A stretch of DNA of 64,000 bases from Rhizobium lusitanum. Lineage in GTDB: Bacteria > Pseudomonadota > Alphaproteobacteria > Rhizobiales > Rhizobiaceae. Positions 1 to 8,729 of this stretch are shown piece after piece (position 1 is the first letter of the stretch; each line of letters opens with the position of its first letter). The position numbers and the translations under genes were made by a program. The notes under the pieces are model-generated. The model ran no database searches and had not been told where the DNA came from. It saw only the letters and a program-made list of their open reading frames with translations. The stretch covers positions 868,001-932,000 of the forward strand of contig NZ_CP050307.1 in NCBI RefSeq assembly GCF_014189535.1, in the 5' to 3' direction.

Positions 1-1
1 T

Positions 2-595
2 CGGCAATTCCTCGACAATGAGCCGCACGATGCCGACATTCATCTACAGCTTGGCCATCTCCACAACAAGATGAACGATCCGGCAGCCGCGCTCGAATGG
101 TATAACCGCGCGAGCGCCCTGGCGCCGAATGATCCTGAAATCACACGACATGTCGATGCGGCAGGTTTGCGATTGTCTCGTTCTGGGATAGAGCGCAGGC
201 GACAGAAGGCTCTGGAGCTTGTGCATTCGGGGCAATGGCAGCAGGCGCGCGAGCAATTGCGGAGCCTGGTCACAGTTGACGGGGAAATCGATCTGATCGC
301 AGTCTATGCGAATGTGACCAAGGAAGCCGGTGATTTCGAGGAGGCGCTACAGCTTTACGAAGCCTATCGCGAGTATGCGAAGACCAATCAGCCGGCCTCG
401 CTAAGCGACGTGGAGATCCAGCTCGGGCACCTTAACAAGGCCAAGCGTGATATAGGCGCTGCCTTGCAACACTATATTCTTGCCCGTGACGCCGAATTTC
501 ACCTCTATGGTCACGTTGCCCCCAATTCCATCTGCGAGCGTGAAATCCGTTCGTGCATGGGGGAAATCTATACCTGCTTCTGGCAGGCGGACTGA
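2..595 (+). CDS. TPR-repeat protein, 5' end outside window
   Basis: The frame is open from the first bases of the window and ends at TGA 593-595, so only the C-terminal part is present (about 197 residues). The first visible residues, up to about position 45, form a clear tetratricopeptide repeat (LGHLHNKMNDPAAALEWYN, then ALAPNDPEI). Weaker helical TPR-like segments follow, such as DFEEALQLYEAYREY. TPRs are protein-protein interaction scaffolds. The gene converges on a KpsE-type capsule export gene 35 bp away, so a role in polysaccharide assembly is plausible, possibly as the tail of a TPR-glycosyltransferase fusion. No catalytic motif is visible in this portion. Confidence 0.75.
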   Translation, partial: RQFLDNEPHDADIHLQLGHLHNKMNDPAAALEWYNRASALAPNDPEITRHVDAAGLRLSRSGIERRRQKALELVHSGQWQQAREQLRSLVTVDGEIDLIAVYANVTKEAGDFEEALQLYEAYREYAKTNQPASLSDVEIQLGHLNKAKRDIGAALQHYILARDAEFHLYGHVAPNSICEREIRSCMGEIYTCFWQAD

Positions 596-630
596 CATGG
601 CCGGCCGGCGTCGGCCATGTCGCATTGCGC

Positions 631-1842
631 TTAGCCGCTGTCGTGATCCCGGATCGCGGTCAGCAGGAGCCAGCCGAGCAGATAGGCGAGGCCGGTGGTC
701 AGGAACACGATGAGAATGTTCTTGAGGGCAAGGGGCAGCTCGGCCTCGTCGGGCAGATGCGGCGGTACCACCACTTCCAGATAGAGCTGCTGCCGGCGCG
801 CATCGGCCCTTGCCGCTTCGAGTGCATCGAGTGCGGTGACCATTGCTTTGTTGGCGAACTCCCGCATCAGGACCAGGCTCTCATAATCCGCGATTTTCGG
901 GGCGATGGAGCTATCATTGCCGACCATCTTGCCGCGTTCCGTTTCAATCTGACGTTCGAGCGCGGCGATCTGGCTCGTCACGAACGGTACCGCGTTGCTA
1001 TCGGGCGCGGTCTTTTGCATCCCGGCAAGGCGGGCTCGCGCATTGGCCAACTGGACGGACAATTGACTAATGAGCTCGATCATGGAGGTGGAACTGGCAT
1101 TCGGGTCGATCATCAGTTCCTTGTTGCGGAAGGTCGTGATCTTCTTTTGCGCGTCGATAACCTGCTGTTCCGCTTCCTTCACTTCGTTATCGGCAAACCG
1201 AACGGCGTCTCCACGGGCGCGATCGTTCATGCGCAGCAGCAGCTTGCCTCCTAGCGCAAGCAGGGTGTTGTTCAAGTCATAGGCGTCGTGCGCATGAAAG
1301 GCGGTGGTCCGCAACACCGTTATGCCGGTCGTATCATTATGGATGACTTCGACGCGATCCGAGTAATACTGGTAGAGTTCCTCCTCACTATTGTTCTCCC
1401 AGAAGCGTGGATAACGCATCAACCAGTCGGCCTGCGGACTTCCGAAAATTGCGCGCACGGGCATTTCCTCCCCGAGCTCCTTAAGGGCTTCGCGCGAGCG
1501 TATGTATTCCTGAACGGAGAAAGTGTCGTCTTGGGAACGTGTTATCCCGCTGTTCTGCAGCAGGTTGCCAAAGGCGCTCGAGGATGGCGGTGCGGCCATA
1601 CGCACGACGAACGAAGCTTCAGACACGAAGATCGGCGACGCGAAGAGGGCATAATAGACGCTGACAGCCAACGTGGGAATGAGGACAACCAGCAGGAACA
1701 TGTACCGCCGCTTGGAGTGTTTTCGGCGTTTACCGGCTTTCGCCGGCTTGAAAGCTGGCAGCGGAGCCCTGTAATCGAATGGCTGCGGCCGTTTCTTTTC
1801 TTCAGGCACCTTGTCCTTAGCCTCGGACGCTATGAGAGCCAT
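631..1842 (-). CDS. kpsE: Capsule polysaccharide export inner-membrane protein, KpsE/CtrB type (copy 1)
   Basis: This 403-residue protein has the polysaccharide co-polymerase layout. A basic N-terminal tail comes first, then a membrane span at about 47-67, a long periplasmic region with coiled-coil stretches (about 215-350), and a second span at about 373-396 near the C-terminus. KpsE/CtrB proteins bridge the ABC exporter in the inner membrane and the outer-membrane channel. The motif RSREALKELGEEM and the phrase LYLEVVVPPHLPDEA are typical of the family. GGAAAGG precedes the ATG. It is divergent from kpsM (165 bp gap) and paralogous to the gene at 10515, sharing motifs such as RMNDRARGDA, KIADYESLVL and ARRQQLYLE. 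Confidence 0.85.
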   Translation of the reverse strand: MALIASEAKDKVPEEKKRPQPFDYRAPLPAFKPAKAGKRRKHSKRRYMFLLVVLIPTLAVSVYYALFASPIFVSEASFVVRMAAPPSSSAFGNLLQNSGITRSQDDTFSVQEYIRSREALKELGEEMPVRAIFGSPQADWLMRYPRFWENNSEEELYQYYSDRVEVIHNDTTGITVLRTTAFHAHDAYDLNNTLLALGGKLLLRMNDRARGDAVRFADNEVKEAEQQVIDAQKKITTFRNKELMIDPNASSTSMIELISQLSVQLANARARLAGMQKTAPDSNAVPFVTSQIAALERQIETERGKMVGNDSSIAPKIADYESLVLMREFANKAMVTALDALEAARADARRQQLYLEVVVPPHLPDEAELPLALKNILIVFLTTGLAYLLGWLLLTAIRDHDSG

Positions 1843-2006
1843 GGCAGCACCTTTCCAATTGATTGCTTGCGGACATATCGAGACATCGGCGCTTCACGTA
1901 CCGTAATTGTCCAAAGCTGACGCAAAGGAGATTGAGCGGGGAGCCTTCGCCGGTATCGTGGGGTGACCCGCCGATAACGCTCGGGCGAAGAAATGGAGAC
2001 TCCCGC

Positions 2007-2816
2007 ATGGACCCGACATATGGTGAATCTCGTGGTCGCGGGCAGTTCATCACAGGATTGAAAATTCAAGCTCGTGTTCTCGGCGCCATGATCATGCGTG
2101 AAGTCGTGTCGCGCTACGGGCGGGAGAACATCGGCTTTCTCTGGCTGATGCTGGAGCCGATGATCCTCACGGGCGGCGTGATGATCATGTGGACTCTTTT
2201 GAGGCACGAGGCGCACGGGCTTGCGGTCGTCGCCTTCGTTCTCAGCGGTTACATGCCTTTGACCCTCTGGCGCCATGTAACGGGTCATGCGGTCTCGTGT
2301 CTGCGCCAGAATTTGCCATTGATGTACCATCGCCAAATCCGCCTGCCTGACGCCCTCATTTCCAGAGCGCTTCTGGAGGTCGCCGGCGCAACGGCAGCGC
2401 TGATCGTCGTCTATGTCGTGGTTCGACTGGCTGGGTTCATGCCGCCCTACGAGAATCTCGGATTGCTTCTGGCAGGTTGGTTGTTCATGGCGTGGTTTGC
2501 ATTTGCCGTCGGGCTGATTTTCGCCGCCGCATCGGAAAGATTCGAGTTCGTGGAAAAGTTCGTCCAGCCGATGCAATATCTTACGCTGCCGATTTCCGGC
2601 ATGTTTTTCATGGTCGCCTGGCTGCCGAGCGGAGTGCAGAAACTTGCACTCTATGTTCCGCTCGTCCATTGCTTCGAAATGTTTCGCGCCGGCGTATTCG
2701 GCGATACGGTGAAATCCTTTTATGATGTCGGCTACATTTTCAAATGTTGCCTGTTCACCACCGCCGTTGGCCTCTTTCTCGTCAACTGGGCGCGTCATCA
2801 TGTGAAGTTCGAATAG
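2007..2816 (+). CDS. kpsM: ABC-2 type capsule polysaccharide export permease, KpsM type
   Basis: This is a 269-residue integral membrane protein with about six hydrophobic segments (for example GLLLAGWLFMAWFAFAVGLIF and LTLPISGMFFMVAWLP). The N-terminal motif EVVSRYGRENIGFLWLMLEP is characteristic of KpsM/Wzm-type permeases (ABC2_membrane). KpsM forms the transmembrane channel that moves lipid-linked capsule across the inner membrane, powered by KpsT. ATG 2007 is chosen because GGAG (1995-1998) precedes it by eight bases and the conserved region starts soon after. An upstream in-frame start at 1863 would add a non-conserved, hydrophilic tail. The likely ATPase partner lies about 9 kb away at 11717. 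Confidence 0.9.
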   Translation: MDPTYGESRGRGQFITGLKIQARVLGAMIMREVVSRYGRENIGFLWLMLEPMILTGGVMIMWTLLRHEAHGLAVVAFVLSGYMPLTLWRHVTGHAVSCLRQNLPLMYHRQIRLPDALISRALLEVAGATAALIVVYVVVRLAGFMPPYENLGLLLAGWLFMAWFAFAVGLIFAAASERFEFVEKFVQPMQYLTLPISGMFFMVAWLPSGVQKLALYVPLVHCFEMFRAGVFGDTVKSFYDVGYIFKCCLFTTAVGLFLVNWARHHVKFE

Positions 2817-2844
2817 AGCGCCGTTGCTCATCTGCCTAATGGCT

Positions 2845-3939
2845 TCACTGCTTGGCATAGTATTTCACCTGGTTCTGGAACTCGAACGAGCGTAGCAGCG
2901 TGTCTCGCAGCTCCTTGCGATTGGAGAGAGCATAGTGATTAAGGAAGGTCAGGGCCGATTCCGGCTCGCGACCCAGGATCCAGCGAAAAGCCGCGACAAC
3001 GTCGTGTGATTCGACAGGCTCGACAAAATGGCTACGAGCGGGGCTTTGGATTTTCGCAAACAAGTAAGGCAGTGCGCCGTGCAGTATATCGAGACCGAAC
3101 CTCTGGAGATCCGGATTCGATAAGGCGGTCTTGGAAAAGGCTTCCATCAGCCCGGAATAGTTGGTGAGCGTCGACACAAGGTCGCACGAACGCGACAGTC
3201 CGCTAAAGCCACCATTGGCGTGGTAGATTTTAGCCGTCTCCATCCAGACTTCCGCCGCGTAATGCATCGGCGCCGGCCCATAAAGTGCGGCGTCGTCGGA
3301 GTAGATCGGCACTGGTGGCGTTAGCACGCGGCTGTTCTTGATGCGTGCCAGGCAGAAGTCGATCAGCATGCGGCAGATCGGATAACGCATCTGCCACCGG
3401 CAGAAATCCGTCATGTAGGTGTTGCTATCGGTCAGCGTCCCGCGATAGTCGGCGGTGGGCGGGACGTCGAGAAGGATTACCTCCGTCTCCGGCAGCTCGG
3501 CAGTCAGGAATTCGCAGAATTTCTGCAGTGCGTCGGTCACAAGCTTCCAGAATTCGCGATTGCCAAAAGGTATGACCTTGAAAAGGCTGAACGCTTCGTG
3601 CTGCTGATGCGGACCGGCTTCGAGCAGTTCGTAGGGAACTGTCAAAACACTATTCTTGTAACGCATGATCGAGGCCCGCGACGCGCGGGAAAAGTCCACA
3701 ACAAGCGTTTGCGGAGCGGCTTCCTTCAGCCTGTTGCGAAAGCCCTTCTTTGCCTCGTAGAGCAACTTCTTCTTGATTTGCTCAGGCCATTGCTCGATGC
3801 CCTTGATGCTGGCTTTCCTGTCATCCATGAAGCTGGCGACGTTTATTCCATAGCAGAAGAAATCGAGCCTGCTTTCCGGAAAGGCATATTTTACAAATTC
3901 CTCGCTGGGACATGAGCCATAATAGGCGATGACGCTCAT
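2845..3939 (-). CDS. DUF6270-like protein with C-terminal ILGR (DUF4214-like) module
   Basis: This is a protein of about 364 residues. The N-terminus (VIAYYGSCPSEEF, then YGINVASF, then TLVVDFSRASRASIMRY and VPYELLEAG) resembles DUF6270 proteins, which often sit in surface-polysaccharide loci; their function is unknown to me. The last ~50 residues carry a DUF4214-like segment (FRWILGREPES, then LRDTLLRSFEF). The FkbM protein encoded next door has the same type of segment at its N-terminus. The start is uncertain. ATG 3939 puts the conserved GSC motif at the very N-terminus, whereas ATG 3993 would add 18 residues; neither has a strong ribosome binding site. It is probably the last gene of the minus-strand operon from kpsS. 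Confidence 0.65.
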   Translation of the reverse strand: MSVIAYYGSCPSEEFVKYAFPESRLDFFCYGINVASFMDDRKASIKGIEQWPEQIKKKLLYEAKKGFRNRLKEAAPQTLVVDFSRASRASIMRYKNSVLTVPYELLEAGPHQQHEAFSLFKVIPFGNREFWKLVTDALQKFCEFLTAELPETEVILLDVPPTADYRGTLTDSNTYMTDFCRWQMRYPICRMLIDFCLARIKNSRVLTPPVPIYSDDAALYGPAPMHYAAEVWMETAKIYHANGGFSGLSRSCDLVSTLTNYSGLMEAFSKTALSNPDLQRFGLDILHGALPYLFAKIQSPARSHFVEPVESHDVVAAFRWILGREPESALTFLNHYALSNRKELRDTLLRSFEFQNQVKYYAKQ

Positions 3940-4021
3940 GCGATTAACCCGTTCATTGTATTTCCCCCATATCAAGCACCAACGATCCGACATCCCCTAC
4001 GAACCCGGACGCGGCGGCTGG

Positions 4022-5224
4022 TTAGAGCGCAGCCTCCTTCACGCGGCTTCGCCTGGTCTTCGGCTTCATTGCTTTCACTGAATTGTCAGCTGCCCTGGAC
4101 TCTGTCGGCGCTGCTGGTTTCACGGCCAATTCCACGCCGATAGGCAGCAGGCGTTCACGCACCTGGTCCATACGATCCTCGTGAATGGCCAGAATATTCC
4201 CCACCTTGCCGATCGAGAAATCCCGGTCGAGTTCGGCGGCCGTCTCTACCTGCGTCACCTCTTCCCGAGTGCTGCTCCAGATGCTGTAACCCAGTTCAGA
4301 CAAGCGCCGGTGAATGGAGCCAGGCGTTGTTTTCGACAGGACGGCGAGCATGTCGCGATTGATCTCCATCAACAGCGTCGGCTTGTGCACCGCGATAGTG
4401 CGCTTTGCTCCCTCAAGGAAAAGGCCTTCGGCGCCTTCGATATCCACCTTCATCGCATCCGGCCGCATACCGCCGATCACCCGATCGAGTGTCTCGACTT
4501 CGACGGACCGGTTGGTTTTCGCGGTGTCGCTGTCGGCAACCAACCTCGTCGCACCTGCGTTGCTTGTGTCCTCGGCATTGCTGAGCCGCATTTCCCCTGG
4601 CTCGTCGGCAAGAGCCTGCTGCCGGACACTGACGCGGTCGGCGAAGCCATTTTCCTGGATAGAGCGATTGAAGAGGTCCCAAAGCTTCGGCAGTGGTTCG
4701 AAGGCAAGTATCTTGCCTTTGAAAGCGGGGCGGGCGGCTACCGAGAGCGAATAGTAGCCGACATTGCCGCCAACATCGATGAAGTGGCCGTCATCCGGTA
4801 CGATCGCCTTGATCAGTCCGACATCGAATTTTTCATATTCGCCGCTCATGATCCCGAACGAAATATGGTACTGTCGAAGATCTAGATACAATTTGAAATT
4901 GTATTTCGTTTCGAAGAACACGACGATCGACTTCGGAATGAAATTGTTGAAAAGCAGCTCGCCATGGCGGTTGTGAAATTCGGCCGAGGAGAGAAAGCGT
5001 CTGCGGTGTTCCTCCAGCGGTATGTCGGTGAGCTGTAGGAGATTCTTGGCTATGGCATCTCTTTCGTCGGCGTTGAGCGGACGACCAAGGATAAATTTGT
5101 AGCAGTTTTCAATATCGTAGTAGCTGGTCACAGTGCTGGCCCTTCCTCCTGCTGGCGACGTGAAAATGTCCCGTTCCTTTTCGATGCGGCTATCGCCTCT
5201 TGCTGAATTCATCTTAATGTTCAT
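4022..5224 (-). CDS. FkbM-family SAM-dependent methyltransferase with N-terminal ILGR module
   Basis: The protein has 400 residues. Residues about 35-95 contain a DUF4214-like segment (CYKFILGRPLNADERDAIA, then RRRFLSSAEF). The FkbM methyltransferase fold follows: motif I is FIDVGGNVGYYSL, the acidic loop is ILAFEPLP, and further on come DAMKVDIEGAEGLFLEGA and PTLLMEINRDML. FkbM enzymes O-methylate sugars or other small acceptors; here capsule glycan is the likely acceptor. Its ATG overlaps the stop of the upstream glycosyltransferase in an ATGA (5221-5224), so the two are translationally coupled. The basic C-terminal tail (KPKTRRSRVKEA) is unusual. Confidence 0.85.
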   Translation of the reverse strand: MNIKMNSARGDSRIEKERDIFTSPAGGRASTVTSYYDIENCYKFILGRPLNADERDAIAKNLLQLTDIPLEEHRRRFLSSAEFHNRHGELLFNNFIPKSIVVFFETKYNFKLYLDLRQYHISFGIMSGEYEKFDVGLIKAIVPDDGHFIDVGGNVGYYSLSVAARPAFKGKILAFEPLPKLWDLFNRSIQENGFADRVSVRQQALADEPGEMRLSNAEDTSNAGATRLVADSDTAKTNRSVEVETLDRVIGGMRPDAMKVDIEGAEGLFLEGAKRTIAVHKPTLLMEINRDMLAVLSKTTPGSIHRRLSELGYSIWSSTREEVTQVETAAELDRDFSIGKVGNILAIHEDRMDQVRERLLPIGVELAVKPAAPTESRAADNSVKAMKPKTRRSRVKEAAL

Positions 5225-6582
5225 GACAACGCTCCAAGTGACATCGTCGGCAAACGCTGCGGCGCGCGCTGCGCGGAATAGCGGCGCGCGGCAACGTCAC
5301 TTTCGATCAGGGTTTCCAGGTCCGAGAAATGCATATCCCATCGGTTCGCGGCGCTTGCCCTTGTCCGGCGCAGCGGCGAAGCTGTGATCGCATCCACTGC
5401 CGCGCGCCAGTTGAGGCCGTCGAGCGGGTTCAGGAAGATCGCCTCGTCGATGCCGGCGGCCTCCCGATGCGATGCGATGTTGGAAGCGATGACCGGCGTG
5501 CGCAGTGCGAGCGCTTCGGTGATCGGCATGCCATATCCTTCCGCGAAAGATGGTGCGAGTAGCGCTGCGGCACCGGAAACGAGCCGTGCCAATGCGGCAT
5601 CTTCCAATCCCGGCACCTCGATCACAAGTCCTGGCAGGGCAGGGCAACGTTCGAGCATCGCAAGGATGTGACTATTCTCCCAGCCTCTTTTCCCGACGAT
5701 CACCAGGCGCGGCGCTTTGGAGCCGTCGCGTTCGGCCAGATGTTGCCAGAGACTGAGCAGCAACATGTGGTTCTTGCGCGGTTCGATGGTTCCGAGCACG
5801 ACAAAATAGGGATTTTTGGGATGCTCAATATCCTGCGGCGGCTTCAGGAAGCACTGCTCGACCCCAGGGGGTAACACGGCAATCGAGGGTAGCTTCCGAT
5901 TGCTCTCCTGGGCGTAGGTGCGAAGGGCACGGGCAGTCACTTGAGAGTTGCAAAGGACGAGCGCTGCATGCTGCAACACCGTGTCCATCCTGCGCCGGTG
6001 CCGTTCTGGTTCCCCGGGCCGGACGAACTCAGGATGGGACAAGGGAATGAGGTCATGCACATAGAATATGCCATCGCGACTCGCTTCCTTGAGCCAGGAA
6101 AAAGCGGAGGTCCGCTCGAGACGGCTATGGGAGACATGCATGAATGAGGCGTTTCGGGGCACCGGCAGGCCATGGGAAAAGTGGGTGGTGACCATGTGCG
6201 CGAGCTTGCGCAGCTTCCGGGACGGCGCCTCAAACCCCTTCGGCGCAGGCGCCGGTTGCCAGGAAATTTTGCCGTCGATCGCGGCAAAGATTCGCTCAAG
6301 AAGGGCCCTCTGGGCGGAGGAGAGTTCCGTTGTGGCCCAGCGGTCGTTGAGGGTCGAGATCAGGCTATCCGCCCGCGCGGTTCCGACGGATATTGCCCCA
6401 TGATAGCCGGTTTCGATGAATGACGGCGCTTGCGAAAACTGGATGCTATTCGATGGCACAGCTTGTTTGCGGTGCTCGTTGAGCCAAAGCGCATAGTGCA
6501 GCTCGTAGCGATCGATACCGGTCGGTGTCGAGCAATGCGCCCGCTCAATGAGCCGAGAAATATCCATGACAACAGATTTCAT
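5221..6582 (-). CDS. GT4-family glycosyltransferase
   Basis: This is a 453-residue GT-B glycosyltransferase. The nucleotide-sugar domain is recognisable by FVVLGTIEPRKNHMLLL and LVIVGKRGWEN, and by the EX7E-type signature in SFAEGYGMPITEALALRTP. The acceptor half begins with STPTGIDRYELHYALWL, a phrase common in GT4 enzymes of this type. The start at 6582 is preferred over 6627. There the ATG overlaps the TGA of kpsC (ATGA), and AGAAGG lies five bases upstream. It probably adds a sugar to the capsule repeat unit or linker; donor and acceptor cannot be read from sequence. Confidence 0.85.
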   Translation of the reverse strand: MKSVVMDISRLIERAHCSTPTGIDRYELHYALWLNEHRKQAVPSNSIQFSQAPSFIETGYHGAISVGTARADSLISTLNDRWATTELSSAQRALLERIFAAIDGKISWQPAPAPKGFEAPSRKLRKLAHMVTTHFSHGLPVPRNASFMHVSHSRLERTSAFSWLKEASRDGIFYVHDLIPLSHPEFVRPGEPERHRRRMDTVLQHAALVLCNSQVTARALRTYAQESNRKLPSIAVLPPGVEQCFLKPPQDIEHPKNPYFVVLGTIEPRKNHMLLLSLWQHLAERDGSKAPRLVIVGKRGWENSHILAMLERCPALPGLVIEVPGLEDAALARLVSGAAALLAPSFAEGYGMPITEALALRTPVIASNIASHREAAGIDEAIFLNPLDGLNWRAAVDAITASPLRRTRASAANRWDMHFSDLETLIESDVAARRYSAQRAPQRLPTMSLGALS

Positions 6583-8714
6583 CGCAGCCTTCTTACTCCG
6601 GACATGTGGATCATATGGGCCAGCCATCGGCGCTTTGAGGGGTCTGGCGCCGTGCCCTGGCGGGCGCGGTACAATTCGGCAATGACATCCTCCACCTCAC
6701 AAGGCAGGTCGGCGATATGTGACCAGTAGTGCGGGTAAAGGATAAGCGTACCGGCCACGAGCGCATCGAGGCTTAAGGTTCGCTTGCGTCGAAGCGAAAC
6801 GACAGCATCGTGGGTCAGACCCCAGCCGGCGTAGAAAGGCAGCCCGTAGCACCATACCGACCGTTCCCGCAGAAGCGCCTCGAAGCCAATCTGCGAGGTC
6901 GCGACATGGACTTCATCGACCGCGTTAAGCAGATGGTTCAGATCGATATTGCCGACGACGAGGTCGGCGATGTCGTGCGGCGGTCGGCTTTGGCCCGGAT
7001 GCATGAAGGGCTCGGCGAGGAGATCGGGATGCTGTTTGTAGACGATGAATGCATCGGGGCGTACGCGCCGGACGGCTCTCAGAAGCTCGGTATCGGAATC
7101 GTGGCTTGCCATGCCAAGCCGCAGCGAGGCATCGTTTGGTACCTGTCCGGCCACGAGGACGACGGCTCGTCCCTTGGCTTGCTCGCGGTAGTCGGGCGAG
7201 GGCTGCGCCGGTAAATTATACTTGGTGATTCCCGTCGAGACGATGGCGTGACGGAGCCTTCTCGCACGTTCGAGGAGGGCATTATCGAAGTCCGCGGTGC
7301 TCAGAATCGTTTCGAGCCCGCTCGGCTTGGACGCATCGAAATAAATGCCCTCGGCATCGAAGCAAAGCGAAGAGGGAGGGACCAGCGATGTCCCGAGCCC
7401 AGCGGAGCGGATAAAGCCGTCTTCCACCCGAATGATCGGCCGCCTGCTTCCCTGCTTCCATAAGGCGCTTTCCTCGGGTGGAGCGCTGTTGCCCCACAGC
7501 ACGATCTTGTCTGCCGCCTGGATCTGGGCGACCGTGGGTCGGTTGGTGAACCGGACTTTCGACGAAGGGCTGGTCAGGTAACGACGCAGGACCGAGCGCT
7601 TATGCAGCGCAAAATTGAGGCAGAGATAGTGACCGGACAGGGAAGACGCGCGCCGCCGCCATTCCAGGAGCCGCTCGATAGCCTGTTCCGCCTGGATTGG
7701 CTGGCGCGTTACCGGATCGACATAGAGAGAATATTGAAGAAGCATCGCATGGGCGAGTTCGTCGATACTAACGCGGCGTGTCCGGCGCGCGCGCGCGGCG
7801 GCAGCGACAAGGCTATCGGCGCGGTCCTGCGTCAGGCCCCATCCGGCATAGGCCGGCATGCCGAATGTCACGACGGTCATGCCGCGCAGCAGTGCATCCA
7901 GGCCGAGTTGGCTCGAGACCGTCCAGACTTCATCGACAATGTCCAGGATCGAATGCGGAGAAACGGCGCCGTCGACGAGTTGGACACGGCTATCTCGCGC
8001 ATGCGACGCCAGATAGCCTCGCGCGCGACCGGCCACGACATCGGGGTGGCTCTTGATGATGATATCCGCGTTGCTCTCGGCGCTCGCGGCACCCCACATC
8101 CTCAGAAATGTTTCGGCATTGGCACCTGAACCGGCGATAGAGCGGTCACCGACGACCTGGTCCACCAGCAGGATGCGCTTGCGGCGCGTGGGCCGAAGCG
8201 AGATATTTCCTTCGGGCAGATGGTTGTATTTGGAAAGCCGCTCGTGGACGATCCATTCACGCAGTTTCTTTGCCCGTGCCAGATCGGCGCCGGGGATCCC
8301 GTCCTGCAGCAATGTCTCCAGCCGGGACGCCGTATGAGCCGAAAAATGAATGCCAAGATCATCCGCGATGAGAGAGACCGAGGGGGCCCCGGCCTTGCCG
8401 AGGCCAACGGAGCGCAGGAAGCCGTCTTCCAGGGTCCAATAGGGAAGCTTGCGCATCTGAGCGTAGCGGCGGGCAATGCGCGCAAGCGGCTTGTCGCCCC
8501 AACCAACCACGCCGTCGGCCGTTCCTCTTGCAAGTTCGATCGGCTGAAGCGATGCTGAGAGCGTGGAGCCGATCAACGGGAAGCGCCAGCGCGTTGGAAG
8601 GAAGGCGAGAAGTCGCGCATCCGTTGGCGGTAGCCAGAACGCACGCTCACTCTGCTCTGCCGATATCGGCCGCTCCTCATTGGGAAAAAGTGTGAAATCT
8701 GAAAACATCCGCAA
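6579..8714 (-). CDS. kpsC: Capsule Kdo-linker transferase, KpsC type (duplicated catalytic module)
   Basis: The protein has 711 residues with two homologous halves. The first carries EDGFLRS (96-102), KSHPD (221-225) and PAYAGWG (287-293). The second carries EDGFIRS (431-437), KQHPD (560-564) and PFYAGWG (626-632). This is the tandem arrangement of KpsC, whose two modules act as retaining beta-Kdo transferases that build the poly-Kdo linker on lyso-phosphatidylglycerol at the cytoplasmic face of the inner membrane. Both copies of the key motifs are intact. It lies just downstream of kpsS (15 bp gap) and is coupled to the glycosyltransferase that follows. Confidence 0.92.
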   Translation of the reverse strand: MRMFSDFTLFPNEERPISAEQSERAFWLPPTDARLLAFLPTRWRFPLIGSTLSASLQPIELARGTADGVVGWGDKPLARIARRYAQMRKLPYWTLEDGFLRSVGLGKAGAPSVSLIADDLGIHFSAHTASRLETLLQDGIPGADLARAKKLREWIVHERLSKYNHLPEGNISLRPTRRKRILLVDQVVGDRSIAGSGANAETFLRMWGAASAESNADIIIKSHPDVVAGRARGYLASHARDSRVQLVDGAVSPHSILDIVDEVWTVSSQLGLDALLRGMTVVTFGMPAYAGWGLTQDRADSLVAAAARARRTRRVSIDELAHAMLLQYSLYVDPVTRQPIQAEQAIERLLEWRRRASSLSGHYLCLNFALHKRSVLRRYLTSPSSKVRFTNRPTVAQIQAADKIVLWGNSAPPEESALWKQGSRRPIIRVEDGFIRSAGLGTSLVPPSSLCFDAEGIYFDASKPSGLETILSTADFDNALLERARRLRHAIVSTGITKYNLPAQPSPDYREQAKGRAVVLVAGQVPNDASLRLGMASHDSDTELLRAVRRVRPDAFIVYKQHPDLLAEPFMHPGQSRPPHDIADLVVGNIDLNHLLNAVDEVHVATSQIGFEALLRERSVWCYGLPFYAGWGLTHDAVVSLRRKRTLSLDALVAGTLILYPHYWSHIADLPCEVEDVIAELYRARQGTAPDPSKRRWLAHMIHMSGVRRLR

Positions 8715-8729
8715 TCTCCTGATCCCACA

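Noticed and set aside
553..1254. Plus-strand open frame of 233 codons opposite the first kpsE gene
   Set aside because: It is the antisense shadow of a clear KpsE-type gene, has no ribosome binding site and reads as low-similarity, His/Arg-rich sequence.
1830..2858. Minus-strand frame of 342 codons opposite kpsM
   Set aside because: Hydrophilic, Arg/His-rich translation opposite a convincing permease; no start signal.
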